Shown in pieces: positions 34,330 to 44,880 of a stretch of 64,000 bases of DNA. The notes beneath the pieces are model-generated. The model was not told the origin of the DNA, made no database searches, and saw nothing but the letters and a program-made list of their open reading frames with translations. Location: positions 100,250,033 to 100,314,032 of the forward strand of contig CM048845.1 in NCBI GenBank assembly GCA_026545225.1, read 5' to 3'. The position numbers were made by a program, and so were the translations under genes. Position 1 is the first letter of the stretch; each line of letters starts with the position of its first letter. The DNA comes from Cornus controversa. Its lineage: Eukaryota > Streptophyta > Magnoliopsida > Cornales > Cornaceae.

Positions 34330-35340
34330 TGTAGACACATAAATTTTATGATGGTTTAATCACCGTCCGATTGGTCAATAAGTCAAACACTTTTGATCAA
34401 TTTAATTCTACGATTGTGGGTCCCAACAACAGACACGTGTCAAAATCGTGAAGGTTTAGGCCTTTAAAAAAAAACATTTGTGATAATTCAAATTTAAATT
34501 TAATTTATTTCCATATAAAATGAGGCAAAATCTCTTTTTATGGAAGTTGGCACAATTAAGGGGGAGTTACCAAATTAAACCTCCACCCCTTTTGCCTATA
34601 AATACAAGGTCACCCTACATATTCGGGGGAAAAAAAGGGAGGACAGACACAAAGAGTTCAAGAGAACACAAAAGCTCTGCCGAACCTCTGCCTCAACGAA
34701 GACTCGAAGTTCTGAAGATGAAGAACATCAAGCACGCCACACAAGTGCCGTTTTACCTCACAGACTTTAAATCCTCGAAGAATCTGAAGAAGAAGAACAA
34801 CAACAAGCACGCCACACAAGTGTCATTCTTCATCTAAGACCTTCAACCATCGAAGAATCTGAAGACAAAGAATAACAAGCACGTCACACAAGTGCCGTTC
34901 TACTTCTAAGACCTTAAATCCTCGAAGAATCTGAAGACGAAGAACAACAAGCACGCTACACAAGTGCCATTCTATTTCAAAGACCTTCAACCCGCGAAGA
35001 GTCTGAAGACGAAGAACATCAAACACGCCACACAAGTGTTATTCTTTTTCGAAGACCTTCAATCCACCGTTCGAGATCAAGCTCTATCGGCACTCGATCA
35101 GAAATCCAGTCAAGCCTTTCCTCAATCTTGAAGATTTGAAGAAAGCTCTTCACCACTGGTTCAAGAACAAGCTTTTAGTGCCCTTGCACCAAACATCAAG
35201 GAGATTGAATCAGAGGAAGATTCTTTGTTATAAAAGAATCGACCACAGAGAATTGTATCCATTTTTCTGAAATTAATAAAATTGATTGTTTGTTACTCAA
35301 TTTCGTTCCTAGGTTTTCGGACACGAAATTTGTGTGTACA
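34330..35340 (+). repeat. 5' LTR with five 72-bp tandem units
   Basis: A TATA box (CTATAAATA, 34596-34604) is followed by about five 72-75 bp units (about 34700-35050), each containing GAAGAATCTGAAGACGAAGA and CACGCCACACAAGTG. The right LTR is 73 bp longer, accounted for by one more unit. Outside the array the LTRs differ by roughly one base in twenty by eye. Confidence 0.9.
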
Positions 35341-35346
35341 AATTTC

Positions 35347-35365
35347 TGGCACGCCCGGTGGGACC
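35347..35365 (+). other. Primer binding site
   Basis: TGGCACGCCCGGTGGGACC begins six bases after the 5' LTR. I believe it corresponds to a tRNA-Arg 3' end as in Ogre/Tat elements, but the tRNA identity is from memory and uncertain. Confidence 0.7.
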
Positions 35366-35426
35366 TCTCTGCCTCTCATCTCTATCTCTTTAATTAATTC
35401 ATCAAATATTTTCCTCACTTGCATCG

Positions 35427-37826
35427 ATGGCCCCCAAGAAGGTTCAACTCGGTCAAGGCTCAAAGAATGTTATAAAGAATATTGCCGCTACAACAATCAA
35501 CAACTCTCTTGTTAAGAAGGACACTAAGAATGTTATGGCTCCATCAAGTGGTAGCAGCACCTCTACTGGACCAACCACTCTTAGCAAAACAAAGGCACCT
35601 GCTTCTTTAGCACAGAAACAAAGTATGAAGGATGTCAACTCGACCAAGCCTGCAAGTGGAAAAGCTCGTCATTCATTTATCACTCTCGAGTCCTTGAGGA
35701 TAATGAACTTCAACAACACGAATCTTGAAAAAGTTCCTCTAGTTTCTGAAGGCTCTTTTCCAAAAGGCATGTCACCGCGCTCATCTCGCTCTATGTCGGA
35801 TTCTAATTCGAATACGGGATCGCGCTCAGTTTCTTCCCCTAGATCTCCGAAAGAGTTGATTTCTCCAAGGCACTTAGATTCTCATACACAATCACAATCA
35901 ACCAATATGCAGGTTATGGTGACCGATACAACATCGGTAGAGGAAGAACTTGCGACCATGGCTAGCGCTATTGAAAAGCTCACCAAAACCATTGAAGAAA
36001 AAGTCTTGCAGATTGCTTCCCTCATGAATAGATTGGAAGCTCAGAAATCTAAGGAGCCAAGTCAAGAACTCTCACACCCGCCCGATTTTGCACCACAAGG
36101 GTCTACAGCAAACAAGGCTCACCATGGAAGCAGATCCGAACAAAGGGCAAATCATCCCAGTTTTGCTCCCTCTATCGCTTCGTTGTCTGTTCAACAACTT
36201 CAAGACATGATCACTAACACAATCAGGTCACAGTATGGCGATGTTTCTCAAAGCTCGCTCATGTATTCGAAGCCTTACACAAGACGAATTGACAACATGA
36301 GGATGCCAGCTGGGTATTAACCTCCCCAGCTTCAACAATTCGATGGAAAGGGCAACCCTAAGCAACACGTCGCTCATTTTGTGGAGACATGCAATAATGC
36401 TGGCACCAAAGGGAACCTCTTAGTCAAGCAATTTGTTTGTTCCCTCAAAGGAAATGCATTTGATTGGTACACAGATCTCAAAGCTAGGAGTATTGACTGT
36501 TGGGAGCAAATAGAGCAAGAGTTTCTCAACCGCTTCTACAGTACTCATAGAATAGTAAGCATGCTAGAACTCACTAACACTAAACAAATGAAGGACGAGC
36601 TTGTGGTTGACTATATCAACTGCTAGCGAGCGCTAAGTCTTGATTGCAAAGATCGTCTTTCTGAAGTCTCAGTAGTCGAAATGTGTATGCAATGCATGCA
36701 CTGGGAGTTGCTCTACATTCTACAAGCAATCAGGCCTCGTACATTTGAAGAACTGGTTACTCGTGCCCATGATATGGAGCTCAGCATAACAAGTAGTGGT
36801 GCAAAGGTTTTTGCCTTTCCCAATATGTCTGACGACTTTCCTAAAGATGAAGGGATTGAGTCCAAAGAGGAAGACAAAATACTTATTAACTCGGACGATG
36901 AAATAGATACGTCTTATGTCACAAGCATTGTCTCTAAAGAAATGTATCAAGAAACACATCATATTTCAATGACTTCATCTGAAGGTTCGCAGTTACATAG
37001 TGCATTGAGTCAAGAAAATCTTGGTAGAAGACTGGACAAACAGGGGGCAAACCCTCCATACAAAGTTCATTCTCAACTATCTCATATGAAATACTCTTGG
37101 CAAGGGAGTAAGGTTCATGCATGTCCTTTAAAAAGACCTACGCATTTTCTTAAAACTCAAAATAAGAAAGAGGTCTCAAAAAAGGAACAAGAAAAATTAA
37201 GGCATAACAAAAGTGACAAATTGCAAAGATTTGCATCAAAGAAGCATTATGAAGGTAATTTTTCAAGTTCTCCTCAAACAACTTCTAATGGAAAGGATCA
37301 AAAAATTGTGCTTAGTTAGAGGCCAAAAAAGAATGCTCAAGAAGGGAGTGGTTCTAAAAAGATCTCACATGAATCATTGGCTGGAAATATACAAATGACA
37401 TCTCAAGTAATTTCTTCCCAATATGTCATTGACAAGCACCAAGGTAAGAGTCTGAAACTACAAAGTGAGGAACAAGAACAAAATCATCTACAATCTCAGA
37501 TGGAACGAAAGGCTTGAGAAATCAAAAGACTAGAGGAAGAGAAAGTGTGGGGATTGAAGCCCGAAGATGCTGTCTGGATCGAATCTCGCAGTGAAATGAA
37601 AGCATACTGGGTGAGGTTCAATCCGCCTACATAGACCATGACAAATGAAATATCTCTATCTTTTGGGTGGGGAGACGAGTTCGAAAGAGATGTTTCTTCT
37701 CAAGTACAAGAAGAGTACAATGAAGAAACAAAGCAAAACAGAAATCTTCAAATTGATGCCGAGCTGGTTCACACTTTTCAACACAAGTTTAGACTGTCTT
37801 CTGAATCTTGCAGAGTTGAAGAATAA
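35427..37826 (+). pseudogene. Gag-like frame with five in-frame stops
   Basis: One frame runs 2400 bases from ATG 35427, broken only by TAA 36318, TAG 36624, TAG 37317, TGA 37515 and TAG 37632. It begins MAPKKVQLGQGSK, has a Ser-rich low-complexity region, a short coiled-coil-like stretch (about residues 170-215), then a retrotransposon gag domain (QQFDGKGNPKQHVAHFVE, LKGNAFDWYTDL, FLNRFYSTHR). No zinc knuckle, protease or reverse transcriptase follows. Every stop is one C-to-T change from a Gln or Arg codon. It cannot make a full protein now. Confidence 0.85.
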
Positions 37827-38037
37827 TCAAAGACGAAGTGCTCCTGATTGCATGAGCCTAAACTGCGCTGCACTCCTGGCCCGCACGAAGATAAACTGTG
37901 TACGGCCTAAAAAAGAAAATTTTAATTTGTTAATCTGAACTACGTAAATGACTTGATCCCTGTTAAGGGTACGTAGGCAGCTTGGAGGTTTGTTCCGAGT
38001 TCAGTCATCCAAAAAAAAAAAAAAGAATTTTCTTATG

Positions 38038-38272
38038 ATACTCCGTGACACGAGTATAAACTGTCTGCAAAAAAAAAAAAAAATTACTCCTTGACACGAG
38101 TATAAACTGTCTACAAAAAACAAAAAATTTACTCACTGACACGAGTATAAACTGTCTGCAAAAAACAAAAACAAAAATTTACTCCCTGACACGAGTATAA
38201 ACTGTCTACAAAAAAAACAAAAACAAAAATTACTCACTGACACGAGTATAAACTGTCTGCAAAAAAAAAAAG
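38038..38272. repeat. Tandem repeat, five units of about 45-58 bp
   Basis: Units share GACACGAGTATAAACTGTCT followed by an A-rich spacer of variable length. Confidence 0.9.
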
Positions 38273-38277
38273 TCACG

Positions 38278-39055
38278 CCTTCCAGACTGGTGCACAAGAG
38301 TGCAATTGTACATACAGTTGAAGTCTTCCAAATCACGAATTCCAGACTGGTGCACAAGAGCGCAATTATACACGCAGCCGGAGTCTTCCAAATCACGCCT
38401 TCCAGACTGGTGCACAAGAGCGCAATTGTAGACACAGTCGGAGTCTTCCAATCATGTCTTTCAGACTGGTGCACAAGAGCGCAATTGTACACACAGTCGG
38501 ACTCTTTCAAATCACGCCTTCCAGATTGGTGCCCAAGAGCGCAATTGTACACACAGTCGGAGTTTTCCAAATCACGTCTTCCAGACTGGTGCATAAGAGC
38601 GCAATTGTACACATAGCCAGAGTCTTCCAAATCATGCCTTCCAAACTGGTGCACAAGAGTGCAATTGTACACACAGTCGGAGTCTTTCAAATCACGCCTT
38701 CCAGACTGGTGCACAAGAGCGCAATTGTACACACAGTCGGAGTCTTCCAAATCACGCCTTCCAGACTGGTGCACAAGAGCACAATTGTACACACAGTCGG
38801 AGTCTTCCAAATCATGCCTTTCAGACTAGTGCACAAGAGCGTAATTGTACACACAGCTGAAGTCTTTCAAATCACGCCTTCCAGACTGATGCATAAGAGC
38901 GCAATTGTACACACAGCCGGAGTCTTCCAAATCACGCTTTCCAGACCGGTGCACAAGAGCGCAATTGTACACACAGTTGGAGTCTTCGAAATTACGCCTT
39001 TCAAACCGGTGCACAAGAGCGCAATTGTGCACACAGTCAGAGAGTTCAAAGATAC
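38278..39055. repeat. 60-bp tandem repeat, about 13 copies
   Basis: Near-perfect 60-bp periodicity (one unit is 59 bp). Units contain CCAGACTGGTGCACAAGAGC, GCAATTGTACACACAG and GGAGTCTTCCAAATCACG. Because 60 is divisible by three, long open frames appear on both strands. These are periodicity effects. It lies between gag and the 3' LTR. Confidence 0.95.
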
Positions 39056-40100
39056 TCACACAAATTCACTTGTGCAAACCGCGGTCACATCTTTTTCGAG
39101 ATTGTTACACAAGTGCACATCTTAGTCTGCAAATTTATGTTACATAGGCATGCTACAAGAGAAATTTTTACTTCTAAAAAAAAAAAAAAAAAAAGGTATT
39201 GGCCATACCTATGTGGCTGAGAGTTTCTTCCCTTGAGTCAGTTGATTTCCAAGCTTCTGCGCCAAAAAAAAAAAAAAATTGAAGTTGCATGTTATATGAT
39301 TTTTCAGAAGTTTATGATACATAGGGTAGTGCAAGAGAGATGGTATGGCATTGTAATAATTCTCTTTGAGGTCTCAAGTTCAAAACTAATAGGCACCATA
39401 ATGAAAATCATTTTTTAGTTTTGTTTTACTCAAAAAAAAAAAAGAGGAAGAAGAAAGTGGCGTGAAGAAGAAGGAGAAGAGAAGAGAAGAGAAGAAAAAA
39501 GAGAAGAAAGTGGCGTGAAGAAAAAAAAAACGGAAAAGGGAAGAAGAAGAGGGGTGAGAAGAAGAGAAAGAAAGAAGAAAAAAAAAAGGAAGAAGAAGAG
39601 GCGGCTGAAAGAAGAAAAAAAAGAAAAGAAAAAGAAGAAAAAAAAAAAAAGAAAAAGAAGAGAAAGAAAGAAGAAAAAGAAAATCGATGAAAAAAAAAAG
39701 AGAACTTACGGTTGTTAGGTGTGAGCTTCTTCTAACTTTCTTTCAGTAACAGTTTAAGAGACTTCTCTCCAGTCTTCTCAGTTGGTGGGGCTTCTCTCCA
39801 TTATTCTCTGATGTGAAGGGTCTGAAGTGTAGGCTACATATATATAATGGTGAATTAATCCTATTTCTAATAGGATTCTCAAATTTCTAATAGGATTTTT
39901 AAATTTCCAATTCTGTTTGGAAAAGGAAAAAAAATCCTATTTCTAATAGGATTCTCAAATTTCCAATTCAGTTTGGGAAAGAAAAAAAATCCTATTTCTA
40001 ATAGTATTTTCAAATTTCTAATTCTGTTTGAACAAAAAAAAAATTAAATACTTCAAGTCCCGCTTTAAAAACATGACAAGCTCAATATAGCGCGAGACTT
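39056..40100. other. 3' untranslated part of gag-only element: purine-rich tract and repeats
   Basis: 39430-39710 is an almost pure A/G tract (GAAGAA words, GAAAGTGGCGTGAAG twice). 39860-40030 holds three to four copies of a unit with CCTATTTCTAATAGGATT and CAATTCTGTTTGG. No gene. Confidence 0.8.
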
Positions 40101-40110
40101 AAAGTGGGGG
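40101..40110 (+). other. Polypurine tract
   Basis: AAAGTGGGGG, followed by CAATT and then the right LTR at 40116. Marks plus-strand priming and confirms the orientation. Confidence 0.85.
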
Positions 40111-40115
40111 CAATT

Positions 40116-41199
40116 TGTAGACACATAAATTTTATGATGGTTTAATCACCGTCCGATTGGTCAATAAATCAAACACTTTTGATCAATTTAATTCTACGAT
40201 TATGGGTCCCAGCAACAGACACGTGTCAAAATCGTGAAGGTTCAGGCCTTTAAAAAAAACATATGTTCTAATTCAAATTTAAATTTGATTTATTTCCATA
40301 TAAAAGGAGGCAAAATCTCTTTTTATGGAAGTTGACACAATTAATGGAGAGTTACCAAATTAAACCTCCACCCCTTTTGCCTATAAATACAAGGTCACCC
40401 TACACATTCAACACACAGACAGAAGGAGAGGAGGACAGACACAAAGAGTTCAAGAGAACACAAAAGCTCTGTCAAACTTCTGCCTCAACGAAGACTCGAA
40501 GTTCTGAAGACGAAGAACATCAAGCACGCACACAAGTGCCGTTCTACTTCAAAAATCTTAAGTCCTCGAAGAATCTGAAGACGAAGAACATCAAGCACGC
40601 CACACAAGTGCAGTTCTACTTCAAAGAGCTTAAGTCCTTAAAGAATTTGAAGACAAAGAACATCAAGCACGCCACACAAGTGTCGTTCTACTTTAAAGAT
40701 CTTAAGTCCTTAAAGAATCTGAAGATGAAGAACATCAAGCACGCCACACAAGTGTCGTTCTACTTCAAAGATCTTAAGTCCTTGAGGAATCTGAAAACGA
40801 AGAATAACAAACACTCCACACAAGTGCCGTTCTTCTTCAAAGATCTCAACTCCTCAAAGAATCTGAAGACGAAGAATAACAAGCACGCCACATAAGTGCC
40901 ATTCTTCTTCGAAAACCTTCAATCCACCGTTCGAGATCAAGCTCTATCGGCACTCGATCGAAAATACCATCAAGCCTTCCTCAATCTTGAAGATTTGAAG
41001 AAAGCTCATCAATACTGGTTCAAGAACAAGCTTTCGAAACCCTTCTACCGAACATCAAGGAGATTGAATTAGAGGAAGATTCTTTATTATAAAAGAATCG
41101 ACCACAGAGAAATGTACCCATTTTTCTGAAATTAATAAAATTGATTGTTTGTTACTCAATTTCGTTCCTAGGTTTTTGGACATGAAATTTGTGTGTACA
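40116..41199 (+). repeat. 3' LTR with six 72-bp tandem units
   Basis: 1084 bp, TG...CA. Tandem units of exactly 72 bp at about 40500-40920 keep one frame open (repeated peptide containing KHATQVSFYFKDLKS). I regard this frame as a by-product of the 72-bp period. Confidence 0.9.
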
Positions 41200-41556
41200 G
41201 TTATGCTTCCAAAAGCGACATATATGACGGATTTGGCAGGTTATGCATCGAGCTAGGTTAAACAAGTTGAGTCCTCAGGCTAAAAGTTTCCGATGGGTTG
41301 CCCAAAATCATCACTTGACAGTAATGGACCGATAGATAGGAGGTTTGGGATCGATTTACAAGCCGAAGACTCGAGCTCATTGAATGAGTTGCAAAGAAGC
41401 CAATTTGAGTTTTGGCAGTTTCAATGGCGGACATCATATATGCAAATGCCACCTTTTGTGTGGTTGGGTCATCCGGGCAGTTCCATGGAAAATCAGCAGT
41501 ATTCAAGGCAGGCAAGTCCGGTGACAGACGGATAATCTCATTTTTCAAGGCAGTTC
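41200..41556 (-). pseudogene. UGT-3 pseudogene, exon 2, 5' part
   Basis: Resumes after the retrotransposon with the second GTTAT. It encodes the stretch from the intron acceptor (AAAG at 41560-41557, then GTALKNEIIRLSPDLP) to near SVIYVAFGS. A single-base deletion near 41408 (TTTGAGTTTTGG where intact copies have TTTGAAGTTTTGG) shifts the frame after AKT. The acceptor is changed from CATAG to AAAG but keeps AG. Confidence 0.9.
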
Positions 41557-41747
41557 CTTTGAAAAAAAAATCAAATAAGTACATAAATTGAAACAAGAAT
41601 AAGTGCTACTTTTGTTAAATTAATTTTGTGGATTGTTGGCTTTTGTACAAGTATCTTTTAGCCTTTGATTGGTTCTTGACAACTACGAGGGAAAGGAACA
41701 GAAAATGCATATATATGCGTGCATATTTGTTTCCTTTCTTTTCCTTT
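41557..41747 (-). other. Remaining UGT-3 intron, left part
   Basis: Matches the UGT-4 intron (53543-53735). It ends in the pyrimidine-rich site CCTTT at which the next retroelement is inserted; the intron resumes at 48984. Confidence 0.8.
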
Positions 41748-42925
41748 TGTAAATGGTAGGGTTCGATAGTGCTGGAGGAATCATTCACACTCAAGACTAA
41801 ACTATAGAATAGGGAAAGGGAAAGGAGATTGGGAGGTGAGGATGAATTGAGAGAGAGAGAAGACAAAAGGAATCTCAGACTGATCTGCAAGAATCTCCTC
41901 CATCTGTGCCACAAGTGCTCCACTATTTATAGGGCTCTTGGCACAGATCCCTGATAGCTGTCATGATGTCCAGTCCATTATTCCTTCTGGTCAGTCTGCG
42001 GATATGGCTGACGATTCCTTCTCTCAAGCCACCATGCCACCACAACCCAATTTCTCCATGCCTTCACACATCCCTATTAATATATGCTTAATACCACCTC
42101 TTTACAGTTGCCCCCTTGCATTCAATGATCTTTTAAGAGCGCGTGAATGAAAAATCCTACCTTTGCCTATTTCACATTTCCTAAGATTTGTCTTCACCAT
42201 CCAAATTCATTAATCACCATTTGAGTAATCACAACAATCTCCTAATAAAATCCACTCATGAGTCTACTCATCCCTTCATTCAAAAATTTTGTGAGTTCCA
42301 AGTTCAAAATTCATTCCTACCTTATATTTGTTTTTGCCTCGAGAAAAATCACTCGAGAACATCAAAAATACCTGACGCTGCTTACCGAGACATACCTATG
42401 AGAGGATATTGCCCCCTAATTCCTTCTTATCATTCGCAAGTTAAAGCCACTTGCGACCGCTTCATAAGTTAAAACCACCCATGATCGCTAACCTTAATCG
42501 TCGTGAGTTAAAGCATTCACGAGCACTTGTAATACCTTCGCGGGTTAAAGTCACCCGCTCCTGCTTACCATATCATAACCTTCGCAGGGTAAGGCTACCC
42601 GCGACTGCCAACCTTCGTAAGTTAAAGCACTTACGACCACTTAACCTTTCATAATTGCGTTTTTCAGAACCTTCGCGAGTTAAAGCACCCATGACTGCAT
42701 TTTCAGAACCTTCGCGAGTTAAAGCCACCCACGGCCGCTTCATGAGTTAAAGCACACATGACCGTTTTTCCAGAACCTTTGCGAGTTAAAGCCACCCGCA
42801 ACCGCTTCATGAGTTAAAGCACTCATGACCGCTATTTTTCATAACCTTGGCATGTGTGGTTCATAACTCTAGCAATGAATCAACAAGCTAGAAGGTGTAC
42901 CAGTTTTGAAATAGACTAGACTACA
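41748..42925 (-). repeat. Left LTR (minus orientation)
   Basis: Minus strand starts TGTAGTCTAGTC (42925) and ends ACCATTTACA (41748), 1178 bp. The TATA box CTATAAATAG lies at 41942-41933. U3 contains a repeated motif of about 50-60 bp (42430-42850; CGAGTTAAAGCCACCCGC and variants). No polypurine tract is evident at its inner edge. Confidence 0.85.
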
Positions 42926-43340
42926 ACTAGAGTTGAAATTAGTAGCACAAACAAAACCTCGAATACAAGTAGAGCTCAAATGACAGACAACATGAATTCA
43001 ATTGAGTATAATCAACATTATAAAAGTTCAGAAAAATCAGCAATATGGATCAACACAACAGCAATGGAATTCAGCCCCAAACAATAACTTATTTCAGCAA
43101 AAACAACAATATGTTTCAGCACCAAACAACAATGAAATTAAAAAAAAAAAAGCAATAGTTTCAACACCAAACAACAATAGATTCATCAAAAAATAGCAAT
43201 ATAAAATCAGCAAAAACAACATATTAATTCAGCAAAATCAGGATATAAAATCAGCAAGAATCAACATATAAAATCAGCAAAAAAAAAGCATATTAATTCA
43301 GCGAAATCAGCATATAACATAAGCAAGAATAAGCATATAA
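42926..43340. other. Interior of LTR element, A- and CAGCAA-rich
   Basis: Low-complexity sequence with AATCAGCA words; no gene. The kinase fragment begins at its right edge. Confidence 0.6.
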
Positions 43341-44561
43341 AGAAGACCATTAACTCAGTCAACAACCCAAGCTCTGGAGGAATCAAACTTACTATGTGAT
43401 TAGTATCTAGTTGTAGTTGTAAGAGGCTTGAAGCATTGGAAAAAACAGATGGGATTGAACCAGAGATATTATTGTTGCTAATCATCAACTCTGCAAGCAT
43501 AGAGAGGTTCCCAATTGACTGAGGTATGCTTCCTGATAAGAAATTCAAAGAAATATTGATAATCTTTAGGCTTCTGCAATTCCCAACTTCGTCTGGAATA
43601 GGCCCAACAAGATTGCTCTGCCAAAGTAACATCTTCTCTAACTTCTGAAGCTTACCTAACTCCAGTGGAAGCGCACCTGAGAGGCTATTTTCATACAGAT
43701 ACAAGTCAATCATCTCTGAACAGTTGCCCAAATATGGTGGTATTTCACCAGAAAGCATTGTACTATAGATAGACAATGTTTGAAGCTTGCTTAGTTTACC
43801 CAATGCAGCAGGTAAAGAACTAGAAATTTTAGTATCTTCAAGACCTAACACCTTTAGATTCTTGCAGTTTCCTATCTCATCTAGGATTTTCCAGAAGTTT
43901 CTTTGTTCCCACCTGCTCGTACAACTTCCAAATTTGACAATTTTCCTAGTTCAACTGGAAGATCCCTACTAAGCATATTATCAAACAGTAGGAGATTCTT
44001 AACATTAGTGCAATAGCCAAGCTCTAATGGGATCTTCCAAGTGAGCTGGTTGGAGTTCAATATCAAGTCTTGGAGGTTCAAGAGCTTACCAATGCTTGTT
44101 GGAATAGTACCTATAAGATTGTTTGAACTGACATAAAGAATTGTAAGTGAAGTTCAGCCTCCAATGTCAGGTGGGATTGTTCCCGTGAGATTAGGTCCTG
44201 AAATAATAAGTGTTTGGAGGAAAGGAAATGAGGAAAGATTGGAAGGGAAAGGAAGAGCTAAGTGCATGAATTGTATATTGATTTGGGTAACAAAGTTTTT
44301 GGTAGAATAAGTGATGTATGACCAGTTACAAGGAGTGGGGTCTAAAGGGTTCCAGTTTGAGAAAGCAGGAGGGTGTGGTATTGAAGAAGATGTGTGAAGC
44401 CATGAAAGTAGTGTAATGGCTTTATTGTTTGTTGTAAAAGTAGAAACTGATGATACAACAAGTATAGTGACTAGGAAAATGAGATAGTGGTGGCGGTGGC
44501 TGTGGGTGTTGAATGATTGCCTCGGCCTCGGCATCGACATTGGCATTTGCATTGGCCTCAA
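43341..44561 (-). pseudogene. Captured 5' part of an LRR receptor-like kinase gene (RCH1/RGFR-like)
   Basis: Starts at ATG 44561 (MRPMQMPMS) with a hydrophobic segment (IFLVTILVVSSVSTF), then an LRR N-terminal cap (TLLSWLHTSSS, NWNPLDPTPCNWSYI) and about ten leucine-rich repeats (LQDLILNSNQLT, LQTLSIYSTMLSGEIPP, LQLQLDTNHI) up to LLTELMVFF, where the similarity ends abruptly. Kinase and transmembrane parts are absent. The source gene would encode an LRR-XI type plasma-membrane kinase for root-growth peptides or a close relative (family assignment by motif recall). It is broken by TGA near 44154 and a frameshift near 43885. It is in the same orientation as the element's left LTR. About 300 bp of likely 5' UTR and promoter (44562-44870) came with it. 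Confidence 0.85.
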
Positions 44562-44880
44562 ATTCCAAACCAGTCTTCTTGGTTTTGCATTGTGTGTTTG
44601 TGTATGTGTGTGTGTCTGTCTCTTGGTTCTTTTCTTGCAGTCCCTCTGTTTAGTGCAATTAAATTATTACTATTCTACTTGCTTTGTAGTCAAGCAAGAA
44701 AAGAAGACACAGAGAAAGAGGAAATTTAATTAAAAAGGCTAACACTCACAACACCTCCACCATCTCCTCTGGGTTCTCTACTATGCTCTCTATTTACTTT
44801 CATTATAATTTTGAATTTACCCATTGTTAGATAGATTGCTCACACTAGTACACCATGTGGTCTTGCATTGTTTTCATTAC
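44562..44880 (-). promoter_or_regulatory. Probable captured 5' UTR/promoter of the LRR-kinase
   Basis: Sequence directly upstream of the kinase ATG differs in texture from the element's CAGCAA-rich interior: a (GT)n run at about 44593-44618 and pyrimidine-rich tracts. No TATA box identified with confidence. Confidence 0.4.

Larger units (their letters stand above)
34330..41199 (+). mobile_element. Gag-only LTR retrotransposon inside UGT-3 exon 2
   Basis: 6870 bp with LTRs at 34330-35340 (1011 bp) and 40116-41199 (1084 bp), both starting TGTAGACACATAAATTTTAT and ending GTGTGTACA. Target duplication GTTAT on both sides (34325-34329, 41200-41204). UGT-1 has a single GTTAT at this place, so the empty site is known. 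A primer binding site follows the left LTR and a polypurine tract precedes the right one. The only coding remnant is a gag frame (35427-37826). Three different tandem-repeat arrays fill 38030-40030. The layout is that of large non-autonomous Tat/Ogre-related elements. Confidence 0.92.

Noticed and set aside
38278-39055. CRISPR-like array
   Set aside because: Direct 60-bp tandem repeats without unique spacers, in a plant retroelement.
38133-39125. Long open frames on both strands (up to 225 codons) with a repeated peptide
   Set aside because: They lie in a 60-bp tandem array; a period divisible by three keeps frames open on both strands. No start context or other coding sign.
39515-39718. Lysine/arginine-rich 67-codon frame
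   Set aside because: Product of a pure A/G tract in the 3' part of a retroelement.
40332-40895. 187-codon frame with a 24-residue repeat in the 3' LTR
   Set aside because: The frame follows from the 72-bp tandem units inside the LTR; the 5' LTR copy is broken.
42188-42654. 94- and 67-codon frames in the left LTR, also found in the right LTR
   Set aside because: They are conserved only because the two LTRs are recent copies; they run through U3 repeat units and resemble no protein.
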